Shown one piece after another: positions 33,953 to 42,988 of a stretch of DNA of 64,000 bases. The stretch is from Pararhizobium_B sp963760965 (GTDB lineage Bacteria > Pseudomonadota > Alphaproteobacteria > Rhizobiales > Rhizobiaceae). Made by a program: the position numbers and the translations under genes. The notes under the pieces are model-generated. The model was given only the letters and a program-made list of their open reading frames with translations, did no database searches and was not told where the DNA came from. Numbering within the stretch: the first letter of the stretch is position 1; each line of letters begins with the position of its first letter. The stretch lies in NCBI GenBank assembly GCA_963760965.1, contig CAVXEW010000007.1:372001-436000 (forward strand), in the 5' to 3' direction.

Positions 33953-34984
33953 CTACAGCGAGGTGAACAGCCGGCCGCGCTTCGAGGCGACGTCCAGCCA
34001 CACCGCCAGAATGATCACCACCCAGGTCACCAGCCACTGTGCGTAATAAGGATACCCGAGCAGCAGGAGCCCGTTCTGGATGAAGCCGAGGATCAGCACG
34101 CCGATGACCGTCTTGAGGATGCTGCCGGAGCCCCCGAGCAGGCTGGTGCCACCGAGGATCACGCCCGCCAGCACCAGCAGTTCGTAGCCACGGCCGACAT
34201 TGTTCTGCGAGCCCATGACGCGCGATCCGAGGATGACGGCGGCGCAGGCGACGGTGAAGGCCGAGATCACGTAGGTCGCGAAGACGATCCGCCGGCGCCT
34301 TATCCCCGAATAGGCAGCCGCCGTCGGGTTGCCGCCGACGGCGAAGACCTTGCGCCCGAAGATGCTCTTCCGGAGCATCACCTCGAAGACGACGGCAAGC
34401 CCGAGGAAGATGACGATCGGCGTGTCGATGCCGAAGACGTGGCCTCGGCCGAAGAAGGCGAACCAGGTGTGCTGCTGGTCCTTGATGTCGACGTTCTGGC
34501 CTCCGGTATAGATCAGGATCAGCCCCTGGATCGCCGACAGCATGCCGAGCGTGACGATCAGCGAGTTGAGGCGGAGGAAGCCGACGAGGAACCCGTTGAC
34601 GCAGCCGATCATGAGAGTGAAGAACATCATGACGAGAATGGCCCCGAGTGGGCCGATCTTGTCATGGAGGTCGACCACGAGGACCGTCGCGAAGGAGAGC
34701 AACGATCCCACCGACAGGTCGAGATTGCCGCCGATCACCACGATCGTCACTCCGAGCGCCATCGTTCCAATGATCGACGTCTGCCTGAGCACCGACATCA
34801 CGTTGTCGCCCGTCATGAAACGGTCGGACGCGAGCGAGAAGCCCACGAGGAAGACGATGAAGGCGATCAGGATGCCCTGCCGCTCCAGGAACGACTTGAC
34901 GTCCGCTGTCGATGCGAACGGCATGCGCAAACCTCCCCCGCCGGTCCGCGCCGGCAGTTCCTGTTCGTTGGATTTGATTTCCAC
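33953..34984 (-). CDS. CUT2 sugar ABC transporter permease (first of pair)
   Basis: A 343-residue RbsC-type permease starting at GTG 34984 behind GGGAGGAG. It has about eight to ten hydrophobic segments, IGGNLDLSVGSLLSFA, KVFAVGGNPTAAAYSGI and LGGTSLLGGSGSI. The N-terminus has a 25-residue polar extension before the first helix. Co-oriented with the second permease and ATPase. Confidence 0.92.
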   Translation of the reverse strand: MEIKSNEQELPARTGGGGLRMPFASTADVKSFLERQGILIAFIVFLVGFSLASDRFMTGDNVMSVLRQTSIIGTMALGVTIVVIGGNLDLSVGSLLSFATVLVVDLHDKIGPLGAILVMMFFTLMIGCVNGFLVGFLRLNSLIVTLGMLSAIQGLILIYTGGQNVDIKDQQHTWFAFFGRGHVFGIDTPIVIFLGLAVVFEVMLRKSIFGRKVFAVGGNPTAAAYSGIRRRRIVFATYVISAFTVACAAVILGSRVMGSQNNVGRGYELLVLAGVILGGTSLLGGSGSILKTVIGVLILGFIQNGLLLLGYPYYAQWLVTWVVIILAVWLDVASKRGRLFTSL

Positions 34985-35012
34985 GCCGGTTCTCCTCCCA
35001 GAAAACTGCCTG

Positions 35013-35207
35013 TCAGGCCGGGACGTCCGCGCCTTCCGGAGCGGCCGGGCGCCGGCCCGGCCCTGCTTGCGCGACCTGCGATCCCATTCGCACGGCCACC
35101 ATCCCGGCCTCGAACGTGACGTCCTGCCCCGTCATTTTGTCGGAATCGTCCGGGGCGAGGAAGGTCGTCTTTCCGGTGATTTCGTCCGGCTTGGCCGAGC
35201 CGCCCAT
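35013..35207 (-). pseudogene. C-terminal remnant of a short-chain dehydrogenase/reductase
   Basis: About 64 codons remain between the binding-protein and permease genes. The residues GGSAKPDEITGKTTFLA followed by SDKMTGQDVTFEAGM match the end of SDR enzymes (the usual pattern is R.G.PEEIA...FLASD.S.YVTGQ...VDGGM). The upstream sequence in the same frame shows no Rossmann motif or YxxxK site. Sugar-alcohol dehydrogenases of this class often sit in polyol ABC operons, so the operon probably once served a polyol. Confidence 0.6.
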
Positions 35208-35350
35208 CGGGATGCCGGCCGAAAACGCGGTGCCTGACGCGAATGCGTCCCATGGCCAGCGCTTCCCATGCGACCTGCGACGATCCGTGCTCCTTCGGCA
35301 GGCGTCCGCCTCTCGGACGGGCGCCTGCCGCTGGCTCGACTTCCCGGCGA

Positions 35351-36307
35351 TCAGAAGACGGGTTTGGTGAAGTCCTTGTAGTTGTGGATCGTGATCTTGG
35401 GCGTCTTGAAGTAGTTCAGCTTCGGAACCTTCTCGCCCTTGGCGACCCTGATCGCGGTATCAAGCGCGTTCTGTGCGTCATCGACCGGCGACTGATAGAC
35501 CGAGCCGTAATATTCGCCACGCGCGATCGCCTCGTAGCCGACGGCGAAGTTGGTGGCACCGACGAATACGATGTCCTTCGCGCGGTTGGCGGCCTTTGCC
35601 GCATTGAGCGCGCCGACGCCCATGTTGTCGTCGCCGGAATAGACACCGTCGATCTCGTCATACTTGGTGAGGAAGTTCTCCATCACCCTCTGCGCCTTCT
35701 CGCGGTTCCAGTCCGCCGGCTGCGTTTCCATCAGCTTGACGTCCGGGCAGACCTTCGGAAGTTCGTCCTCGAACCCCTTGGCGCGCTCTATGGCGGTCGT
35801 GTAGCCTGGCTGGCCGGAAATCTGGACGATCTTGCCGGTCTTTGCCTTGCCGTGTTCCTTCAGGCCCTGGCACATCTCCTGCGCGGCTTCCTTGCCCTGC
35901 TGGATGTTGTTCGGCCCCGAGAAGGAAACGATGAACTGCTGTCCTTCCTTGGCGATGTTCGAATTGGTCACGACCACCGGGATCCCGGCCTTCTTGGCCT
36001 TGCGCACGGCGGGAACGACCGCCTTGCCGTTTGTCGGCCAGATGATGATGACGTCGACCTTCTGCTGGATGAGGTCCTGCATCTGCGCGATCTGGCGCGC
36101 GACGTCGCCGCCGGCGTCGAGAACGACCGTCTTGACGTCCTTGTGCTTTGCGGCGGCCGCCTTGAAGGCCTTCTCGTAGGTCGTCTGGTAGCTGTCGACG
36201 CCGACATTGTTCTGCGTGATGCCGACCGTGATGGTACCGGCGGCCTGCGCCGCGCCGCACGCCAGCGTTCCCGCCGCGAGTAGAAATCCGAACGAACTCC
36301 ACTTCAT
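35351..36307 (-). CDS. CUT2 sugar ABC transporter periplasmic binding protein
   Basis: A 318-residue type-I periplasmic binding protein (RbsB-like). A signal peptide spans about residues 1-25 (LLAAGTLACGAAQA). Then come TITVGITQNNVGVDSYQTTY, IIIWPTNGKAVVPAVRKAKK and GATNFAVGYEAIARGEYYGS. Start 36307 follows GGGAGGAG. It delivers the ligand, probably a pentose or polyol, to the two permeases downstream. About 140 bases after its stop lies the SDR remnant, then the permeases. Confidence 0.92.
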   Translation of the reverse strand: MKWSSFGFLLAAGTLACGAAQAAGTITVGITQNNVGVDSYQTTYEKAFKAAAAKHKDVKTVVLDAGGDVARQIAQMQDLIQQKVDVIIIWPTNGKAVVPAVRKAKKAGIPVVVTNSNIAKEGQQFIVSFSGPNNIQQGKEAAQEMCQGLKEHGKAKTGKIVQISGQPGYTTAIERAKGFEDELPKVCPDVKLMETQPADWNREKAQRVMENFLTKYDEIDGVYSGDDNMGVGALNAAKAANRAKDIVFVGATNFAVGYEAIARGEYYGSVYQSPVDDAQNALDTAIRVAKGEKVPKLNYFKTPKITIHNYKDFTKPVF

Positions 36308-36710
36308 GCCTGTCTCCTCCCACAAATCCGTTTTGGCCTTGCGGCCCGCATCCCGGGTCCTCTCCCGGAGATGAGGAAGCGGTACCAGCGCCGGTTACGC
36401 GACGACAGATGCAAAATGTCCAGCATGGACTATTCCGGAAAGGAGACGGATGGAAGGCGCCGCCTTCGCCGACCGGCCGCCGGCCGGGCATGGCGGCTTC
36501 GCGGGCGGCATGCGCCGCGCCCGCGATCTGCCGAGAGCGATCCCGGCGGCATCGGACGCCGCTGCCGGCGTCCGGCAGGTCCTCAGGCGAAAAGCGCCTG
36601 ATCCGCCCCGCCCTGACGGAACTGGCGTCTTTCTGCCGCCCGGCTGCTGCCGGGCGGCCACTATCGTCGGCGCGGACGTCCGCCCAAGCGACGGTCGCAG
36701 TCGCGCTCGA
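36308..36710. other. Intergenic region upstream of the first CUT2 operon
   Basis: About 400 GC-rich bases hold a hairpin near 36635-36658 and presumably the operon promoter. No convincing gene or -35/-10 pair is visible. Confidence 0.5.
36635..36658 (-). terminator. Perfect 10-bp hairpin after the 329-residue gene
   Basis: Arms gccgcccggc and gccgggcggc with a four-base loop, about 52 bases past the stop of the gene at 36711 in its direction of reading. No T run. Confidence 0.45.
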
Positions 36711-37700
36711 TCAGACCTGATCGTTCCTGCCGCGCACCTTGTCGGATACCTTGCCGACCGCCTGGGCGCCGTGGATCCCGGTGAACCAGCCCGTCAGGAA
36801 GATGGCCATCGCGGTTCCGCCCTTCAAACTCGGCTGGAAGTCCTTTGAACTGTCGCTCCCGAAGAATTTAACGGCAGCCATGCCGGCGGCACCGCCGATG
36901 ATTTTCCCGATAATGTCGTGGAAGAACTTTTCATCCGACTTTGTCGACCATGCTTCCTTGAAGGATTTGACGACGAAATTCATCTCGCTGTCGTTGAATT
37001 CCGGGGGCGGGCTCTTCTTATATACTTCCGTGTATTTTACGAGAGCCTGACGCAACGCATCGGTCACGAGCCCCTGAAATATCCCCGACGCCGTCGAAGT
37101 CAGCGTCATCGTCCCCGCGAGCGCCCAGATGTTCGTAACGTCTTGCGTGAGTTCGCCCCGTACGGAGTAGCCCGCCACGAACGCCGCCATGACCGGGGCG
37201 TCGATGGTGCCGAGTTCGGCTGCGAACGACTTCAGCGCCCCTGCGTTGTTCTGGTAGGAGTTTCCCTGCAAGGCAACATTGACCAGGCCCGCGCCGACAC
37301 GCCCGGCTGCCGAGTGCACGGCGCCGACATAAACTCCGCTCACGATGGCGGCAACCAGTTTCGCCGCCAGCGGCGTCATTAGGGGCGTCAGCGCGGCAAA
37401 GACGGCCGCCTCCACGAAAGGCTTGGTCCCGAAGGTAAGGGCCGTGGAGACACCCTGAGCCACCCCGGCCGAGATGAGCTGGCTGGTGTTCAGCCAGGTC
37501 AGGCAACAGCCGCCGGGTCCCTTGCAGGACGTCAGGGAATCGAAAGTGGCGCTTCCGCAGAACAGATCTTTTTCGACGCGCGAAGACGTTGCTTCAGTTG
37601 CGCTGCCGACCACGGCCAGCTCGAGATCGTTGTCGGAGACATTCTTCCAACTCGCCGCCCTTGCGTCCTCGTCGGAAGAGTCCAGGTTCACATCGACCAT
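36711..37700 (-). CDS. Uncharacterised 329-residue protein with Gly/Ala-rich hydrophobic helices
   Basis: I do not recognise this protein. The first 50 residues are polar and acidic (MVDVNLDSSDEDARAAS). A Cys cluster follows (FCGSATFDSLTSCKGPGGCC, about 48-67). Then come long Gly/Ala/Val-rich hydrophobic stretches (about 75-145 and 160-215) with glycine spacing typical of membrane-inserting or pore-like helices. A more ordinary charged C-terminal part contains a second Gly/Ala stretch (IIGKIIGGAAGMAAVKFF). No signal peptide. Codon use is less GC-skewed than in neighbours, suggesting transfer. An effector or toxin-like role is only a guess. Confidence 0.6.
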   Translation of the reverse strand: MVDVNLDSSDEDARAASWKNVSDNDLELAVVGSATEATSSRVEKDLFCGSATFDSLTSCKGPGGCCLTWLNTSQLISAGVAQGVSTALTFGTKPFVEAAVFAALTPLMTPLAAKLVAAIVSGVYVGAVHSAAGRVGAGLVNVALQGNSYQNNAGALKSFAAELGTIDAPVMAAFVAGYSVRGELTQDVTNIWALAGTMTLTSTASGIFQGLVTDALRQALVKYTEVYKKSPPPEFNDSEMNFVVKSFKEAWSTKSDEKFFHDIIGKIIGGAAGMAAVKFFGSDSSKDFQPSLKGGTAMAIFLTGWFTGIHGAQAVGKVSDKVRGRNDQV

Positions 37701-37808
37701 GGAGTCGAGTTCCCAATCGTAAGGCTGCTTGCGAAACGCGCCTCGTCGACCGCCGTCGACGCGGGATCCCGCAAGCGCCAGCCGCGCCCTTGGAGGCGGG
37801 AGCCCCGA

Positions 37809-38420
37809 TCAGGCGCCGTTGCCGAGACCTTCCAGAATGCGCTTGAAGGCCAGCATGCCGGGATCGTCGAGCCCGACGCTCTTCTCTCCGAAGATGCGAG
37901 CGCGCCCGATCTTGGCCGGCCGGTCGCGAAAGCTCTTCATCGTCTCGTCCACTGCCGACATGGCGGCTCCCGCAATGGCTTCCGGCCGGTCGATGCCGGC
38001 CGTCCGCTTCGCAGCTGCATCGAGCACGTCGAGGATCGTCTTGTCGCCGAGTTCCGCCTTTCCCCGTTGCTGCATGGCTTCGAGCGCTCCGCCGAGCAGG
38101 TCGGACACCTCGGACCAGGAGATTTCCTGTCGCCCGCGCGTGGCCTTGGCTGCCGCCATCAGTCCGGTCGCCAGCAGCGTACCGAAGCTCGACCCCGACA
38201 CGCGGGTGAACGCCTGCGCCACCTTCATGAGGGTTTCGCCGAATTCCGGCGGCAGTTCGTTCGCGACCGACTTCACCTCGCGCGCTCCGCGCACCATGGT
38301 GATGCCGAGATCGCCGTCTCCGAGCTTTCCGTCGGCCGAATTGAGCTCGTCGCTCACCGTTTCCATGTGATCGGCGACGCGTAGCAGCCCGGCAACGAGA
38401 ACGTCCCGAGTGAGCGCCAT
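37809..38420 (-). CDS. dhaL: Dihydroxyacetone kinase subunit DhaL
   Basis: A 203-residue all-helical nucleotide-binding subunit. The Mg-ATP-binding aspartate cluster is seen near the start (SADGKLGDGDLGITM), with the SGSSFGTLLATGL segment after it. With DhaK it phosphorylates dihydroxyacetone or a related ketose such as a tetrulose. The gene starts one base after the dhaK stop. No DhaM is present, so it is probably an ATP-dependent kinase; in rhizobia such pairs often act on tetruloses rather than dihydroxyacetone. Confidence 0.9.
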   Translation of the reverse strand: MALTRDVLVAGLLRVADHMETVSDELNSADGKLGDGDLGITMVRGAREVKSVANELPPEFGETLMKVAQAFTRVSGSSFGTLLATGLMAAAKATRGRQEISWSEVSDLLGGALEAMQQRGKAELGDKTILDVLDAAAKRTAGIDRPEAIAGAAMSAVDETMKSFRDRPAKIGRARIFGEKSVGLDDPGMLAFKRILEGLGNGA

Positions 38421-38421
38421 G

Positions 38422-39420
38422 TCAAACCCTCCAGAATGCACAGTCGGCCGGTGCCTTCAGAAGACCCTCGAGTTCCGCATCCAGCCAGCACAGCGTGAAG
38501 GAGACGCCGGTCATTTCCATGGAGGTCGCGTAGCGCCCGACCAGCGGCATGACGATCTCGCCGCCAGCATCCTCGATGCGCTTCTTGACGATGCGATAGA
38601 GTATATAGAGTTCTTCGGGTGGCGTTGCGCCGAGCGAGTTGACGAGCGGCGAAATCCTGTCGCCCTTTTCGATCGGCCGGTCCTTCAGGATGATGTCCAG
38701 CATCTCGGCAGCGATCTCGTCCGCGCTTTTGAGCGAACCGCGCCGCACCCCCGGCTCACCGTGAATTCCCATGCCGATTTCCATTTCGGAATCGCCGAGC
38801 TCGAAGGTGGCCTTCCCGGCCTGGGGCACGACGCATGGCGAAAGCGCCACGCCGACGGTCCGGCAGGCATCGGCCGCCTTCTGAGCCACCGCCGTCACCA
38901 CGTCGAGATCATGCCCGGCCTCGGCCGCGGCACCTGCGATCTTGAACGCGTAGACCATACCCGCAACGCCCCGGCGCTTGGACGCCTCCTCCGGTGGAGC
39001 CGAGGCCACGTCGTCGGCGAGGATCACGGTCGTCGTGCGGATGTCCTCCATCTCCACGACATCTCCCGCCATATCGAAATTCATGATGTCCCCGCCATAG
39101 TTGCCGTACAGGCGAAGGACGCCCGCACCTGCGTTCGCGGCGCGGATGGCGTCGGCCATCTGGTCGACCGACGGCGAGGCGAAGACCTCGCCGATCGCAC
39201 AGGCGTCGAGCAGGCCGGCCCCGACATAGCCGGTGAAGACCGGCAGATGGCCGGAGCCGCCGCCAGAAACGATGCCGACCTTGCCCGGCCTTGGCGCAGC
39301 CGCCCTCGCAATGACCCGACCGGCCTCGCCCGCGCGACGGTAGTATTGGGGATGCGCGGCGACGAGACCTTCAAGCATCTCCTCGACATACTGATGCGGA
39401 TCATTCAGAATTTTCTTCAT
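38422..39420 (-). CDS. dhaK: Dihydroxyacetone kinase subunit DhaK
   Basis: A 332-residue substrate-binding subunit. It has the VGIVSGGGSGHLPVFTGYVG loop, NYGGDIMNFDMA, and the covalent substrate-binding His220 in EIGMGIHGEPG, which forms a hemiaminal with the ketose. The ATG at 39420 gives a normal length. It follows the HIBADH-type gene in the operon and precedes dhaL directly. Substrate may be dihydroxyacetone, erythrulose or a related sugar. Confidence 0.91.
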   Translation of the reverse strand: MKKILNDPHQYVEEMLEGLVAAHPQYYRRAGEAGRVIARAAAPRPGKVGIVSGGGSGHLPVFTGYVGAGLLDACAIGEVFASPSVDQMADAIRAANAGAGVLRLYGNYGGDIMNFDMAGDVVEMEDIRTTTVILADDVASAPPEEASKRRGVAGMVYAFKIAGAAAEAGHDLDVVTAVAQKAADACRTVGVALSPCVVPQAGKATFELGDSEMEIGMGIHGEPGVRRGSLKSADEIAAEMLDIILKDRPIEKGDRISPLVNSLGATPPEELYILYRIVKKRIEDAGGEIVMPLVGRYATSMEMTGVSFTLCWLDAELEGLLKAPADCAFWRV

Positions 39421-39501
39421 TGCCTTCCCTCGCCTTCTTGGGCGTTCCATGCGGAGCGCAAATGATAGTTGTCCCCGGTCGACGCAAACGCTGCTGGCGT
39501 C

Positions 39502-40374
39502 TTAGTCCAGCCCGGCCATTTCGAAGATCATCTTGTGCAGGCCGGAGGCGTTAAGCTCCCCAAGCCCCTTGTTGACCGCTCCCTGGTAGAGCTCGGCAAT
39601 CAGCGAAGCTTGCGGGGCCGCGACCGCTTCCTGCCTGGCGAATTCGCCGATCAGGCGCGCATCCTTGAGCATGTGCCTGAGATAGAAGCTCGGCTCGAAA
39701 TCGCCCGCCAGCGTGGCCCGGCCAACTCCACGGATCAACGCGGAGGAAAAGTCTGTTACATCGAGGTATCCCATCAGCGCCTCCGCATCGAGGCCGGCCT
39801 TTCGCGCCAGCGCCAGAGCCTCGCCGAGCGACACCATCTGCGCGGCGACCAGCAGGTTGCCGACGAGCTTGGCACTCGTCCCCTTCGACGAGGAGCCGAG
39901 ATAGTGAACTGTCGCCGCCAACGCCTCGAGAACCGGCTTGATCTCCTCGAAGTCGCTTCGCTGCCCGCCGCAAACGAAATCCAGCCGTCCTTCCCAGGCC
40001 TCGTTCTTCGATCCGAAGACCGGCGTATCGAGATAGCGTATCCCGCGTTCGCGCGCGGCAGCCGCGAGTTCCAGGGTCACGCTGGGATCGGTCGTCGTCG
40101 TGTCGGCGACGATCGAACCCGTCTGCGCCGAGGCGAAGAGGCCTCCGGCACCGAGCAGCGTTTCCCGCTGGGCCTGCGGCCCCGTCAGGCAGACCATCGT
40201 GAGCGGCTTGCCGGACACCGCGTCGGCCAGCGTCCGGGCAACGTTTGCATCCGCCAGGTCTTCGTGCAGGGTCCGCTTCGTCCGGTTCCAGGCCGTGACG
40301 GAATGGCCAGCCTTCAGGAGATTGCGCACCATGCCGCGCCCCATGATGCCCAGACCGACAAAACCGATTTTCAT
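39502..40374 (-). CDS. NAD(P)-dependent oxidoreductase, 3-hydroxyisobutyrate dehydrogenase family
   Basis: A 290-residue beta-hydroxyacid dehydrogenase. The N-terminal Rossmann motif is IGFVGLGIMGRGM, the substrate loop DTPVFGSKNEAWEG, and the catalytic lysine is in GTSAKLVGNLL (Lys169). AGGAGA lies eight bases before the start. Members act on 3-hydroxyisobutyrate, tartronate semialdehyde, threonate or similar hydroxyacids. Here, with dhaKL downstream and a CUT2 importer upstream, a polyol or sugar-acid substrate is likelier than valine breakdown. Confidence 0.87.
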   Translation of the reverse strand: MKIGFVGLGIMGRGMVRNLLKAGHSVTAWNRTKRTLHEDLADANVARTLADAVSGKPLTMVCLTGPQAQRETLLGAGGLFASAQTGSIVADTTTTDPSVTLELAAAARERGIRYLDTPVFGSKNEAWEGRLDFVCGGQRSDFEEIKPVLEALAATVHYLGSSSKGTSAKLVGNLLVAAQMVSLGEALALARKAGLDAEALMGYLDVTDFSSALIRGVGRATLAGDFEPSFYLRHMLKDARLIGEFARQEAVAAPQASLIAELYQGAVNKGLGELNASGLHKMIFEMAGLD

Positions 40375-40443
40375 AGTCAAAGTCTCCTGTTGCGGTATCG
40401 GGTAGCTGCATGCGTGCCTTCCGGCCCGGGCGTGCTGCGAATG

Positions 40444-41430
40444 TCAGGTGCCACGCCTCTTCTGGTTCAGGCTGTCGATGAGGACCGCGCCGAAAATCAC
40501 GGCACCCTGGATGAACTGGACCCAGAAGGGCTGGACATTGTTCAGCGTGAGGCCGTTGTTGATCAGGCCGATGATCAGCACTCCCAGCAGTGTGCCGAGC
40601 ATCGACCCCTTGCCACCGAACAGGCTCGCGCCACCGATGACCACCGCAGCAATGGCGTTGAGTTCCAGGCCCTGGGCCGCGATCGGCTGGGCCGAATCCA
40701 GCCGGCCGGCGAGGACGACGCCGCCGAGCCCGGCGAGCGCGCCGGAAATGATGTAGACGGCTGCCAGCGTCCAGTTGACCGGGATGCCCGCAAGGCGGGC
40801 CGCATCGCGATTGCCCCCGACCGCATAGACCCGGGCGCCGAAGACGGTTCTCGACAGAAGGATCCAGGCGAGGAAGAAGGCACCAAGGGTGATCAGCGCC
40901 GCGATCGGCATGATCCCCCAGTTGCCTCCGCCGATCTCGTCGAAGGACTCGGGAAACCCGAAGACCGTGTTGCCGGAGGTGACTATGAAGGCGAGCCCGC
41001 GCGCCATCGCCAGGACCGCCAGCGTGACGATGAACGGTGCCATCCCCAGCATGGTGATAGCAACGGCATTGAAGAGGCCGCATAGAACGCCGATGCCGAT
41101 GCCGACGACGACCGCGACGGGGACGGACCAGTGCGCCTCCAGCGCCAGCCCCGCCATCACGCCCGAGAATGCCACCACCGATCCGACCGACAGGTCAATG
41201 CCGCCGGTCACGATCACGAACGTCTCGCCGACCGCGACGATGCCGATCAGCGAGGTCGCCAGCAGGATCGACAGGATGTTCGCCGTCGTCAGGAACGTTG
41301 GCGTGGTCAGCGCCAGATAGAGCGAGATCAGAACGAAGGCGACGACGATGGTCAACTCGTTCAATGCGTTGCCTATGGTCGCCAGGCCGCCGCGCCGCGC
41401 CGTCCTGCCGCCTGCTTCCTCCACTGCCAT
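40444..41430 (-). CDS. CUT2 sugar ABC transporter permease
   Basis: A 328-residue RbsC-type permease with about eight to ten hydrophobic segments, VTGGIDLSVGSVVAFSGV, RVYAVGGNRDAARLAGI and IGGASLFGGKGSMLGTLLGV. It is the only permease of this second importer, so it would act as a homodimer. It lies 29 bases after the frameshifted ATPase gene. Confidence 0.92.
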   Translation of the reverse strand: MAVEEAGGRTARRGGLATIGNALNELTIVVAFVLISLYLALTTPTFLTTANILSILLATSLIGIVAVGETFVIVTGGIDLSVGSVVAFSGVMAGLALEAHWSVPVAVVVGIGIGVLCGLFNAVAITMLGMAPFIVTLAVLAMARGLAFIVTSGNTVFGFPESFDEIGGGNWGIMPIAALITLGAFFLAWILLSRTVFGARVYAVGGNRDAARLAGIPVNWTLAAVYIISGALAGLGGVVLAGRLDSAQPIAAQGLELNAIAAVVIGGASLFGGKGSMLGTLLGVLIIGLINNGLTLNNVQPFWVQFIQGAVIFGAVLIDSLNQKRRGT

Positions 41431-41459
41431 TCAGGCCTCCTCTCCGGGGATGGTCTCGG

Positions 41460-42937
41460 TCATGTCAGCGCCGCCAGTTCCATCACGCGCTCCTGGCTGA
41501 ATTCCGCACGCTCGAGGACGCCGGCTATCTTTCCCGTGCGCATGACCAGGATGCGGTCGCACAAGCCGAGCAGTTCGACCATGTCGGAGGATACGACAAG
41601 CACCGCTCCGCCGCGCCGGGCGAGCTCGCCGATCAACCGATAGATCTCGACCTTCGCGCCAACGTCGATGCCGCGCGTCGGCTCGTCGAGCAGGAAGACC
41701 TGCGGATCGGTGCTGAGCGCACGTCCGAGCACGACCTTCTGCTGGTTGCCGCCGGAAAGGTTGGAAACCGCGACGTCGACGCCCGGCGTGCGGATGCGCA
41801 TATCGTCGATCGCCCGCCGGGCGATCGCGTCCATCCGGCTGCGGCGCAGGAAGACGCCGAACGCAGCGACCCGGGACAGGACGGACATCGCGATGTTGCG
41901 GCCGACGGAGAAGGGTAGCACGAGTTCCTTCGGCCTTCCGGTCCTCGGGCACCAGGGCAATGCCGGCGGAAATGGCCTGCCGCGGTGTCGTCGCGCGCAC
42001 TGGCGCTGCCGGCGATGCGGACGTTGCCCGAACTTGGCAGAGCGCCGTAGATGGCCTTGAGGACCTCCGTCCGCCCGGCCCCGATCAGGCCGCCGATGCC
42101 GACCACCTCTCCCCGCCTGACCGAGAAGGAAACCTCCGAGAAGTGCCCGGCCGACGTGAGGTTCGAGACGTCGAGCAACGTCTCGCCGATCGCCGCATCG
42201 CGCGGCGGGAACATGGATTCGATCGGCCTGTTGACCATGGCCCTGATCAGTTCGGGCTCCGTCCAGGCCTTGGTCTGGCGGGTCTCCACGACATAGCCGT
42301 CGCGCATCACGGTGACCCGGTCGCAGATCTCGAAGACTTCCTCCAGGTGGTGTGAAATGAAGATGATGCCGACGCCTTGCGCCTTGAGTTCGGCGACCGT
42401 GGCGAACAGCGTGCGCTGCTCGGCGGTCGTCAGCGTTGCCGTCGGCTCGTCCATGACGATGACCTTGGCTTCGCGAGACAGTGCCCGGGCGATCTCGACC
42501 AGTTGCTGCTGGGCGATGCCGAGCCGCCGCACCAGCATGCGCGGGGAAATCTTCAGCCCCACCTTTGCAAGAAGCGCTGCAGCGCGCCTGTCCAGCGCGC
42601 GACGGTCGACGAGGCCCATCCTGCTTGGGAGATTGCCCAGATAGAGGTTTTCGGCAACGGAACGGTCGGGAACCAGACTCAGCTCCTGATGGATGACGAC
42701 GATCCCCACGTCGAGTGCATCGCGCGGACGGCGAGGTGCGAAGTCCCCGCCGTCCAGTGTCATCGTGCCGGTATCGGCGCGTATGTCGCCGGCAAGCACC
42801 TTCATCAGCGTCGACTTGCCCGCGCCGTTCTCGCCGACAATGCCGAGCACCTCGTTCCTGGCGAGCGTGATGTCGACATCCGACAGCGCACGCACGCCGG
42901 GAAAGCTCTTGCTGATGGCCTTCATCTCGAGCAGCAT
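41460..42937 (-). pseudogene. CUT2 sugar ABC transporter ATPase broken by two frameshifts
   Basis: An RbsA-type tandem ATPase of about 490 residues can be read only by changing frame twice. From 42937 (MLLEMKAISKSFPGV) the first frame carries Walker A GENGAGKST, Walker B VIVMDEPT and most of the linker to GSASAR near 41995. A second frame covers about 22 residues (TPRQAISAGIALVPEDRKAE). From about 41925 the third frame carries NLSGGNQQK and FLLDEPTRGID to the stop at 41460. Each change fits one extra base: in the GCGCGCG run near 41991-41999, and in the tt near 41925. Either the importer is dead or these are base-calling errors. Confidence 0.75.
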
Positions 42938-42988
42938 CGCAATTGCCCTGTTCGTGGCAAGGTTCACGCGTGCAACAGGTGCCTTCGA

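Noticed and set aside
36395..36661. A minus-strand open frame of 88 codons upstream of the first CUT2 operon
   Set aside because: Arg/Pro/Ala-rich shadow composition, no SD and no recognisable domain.
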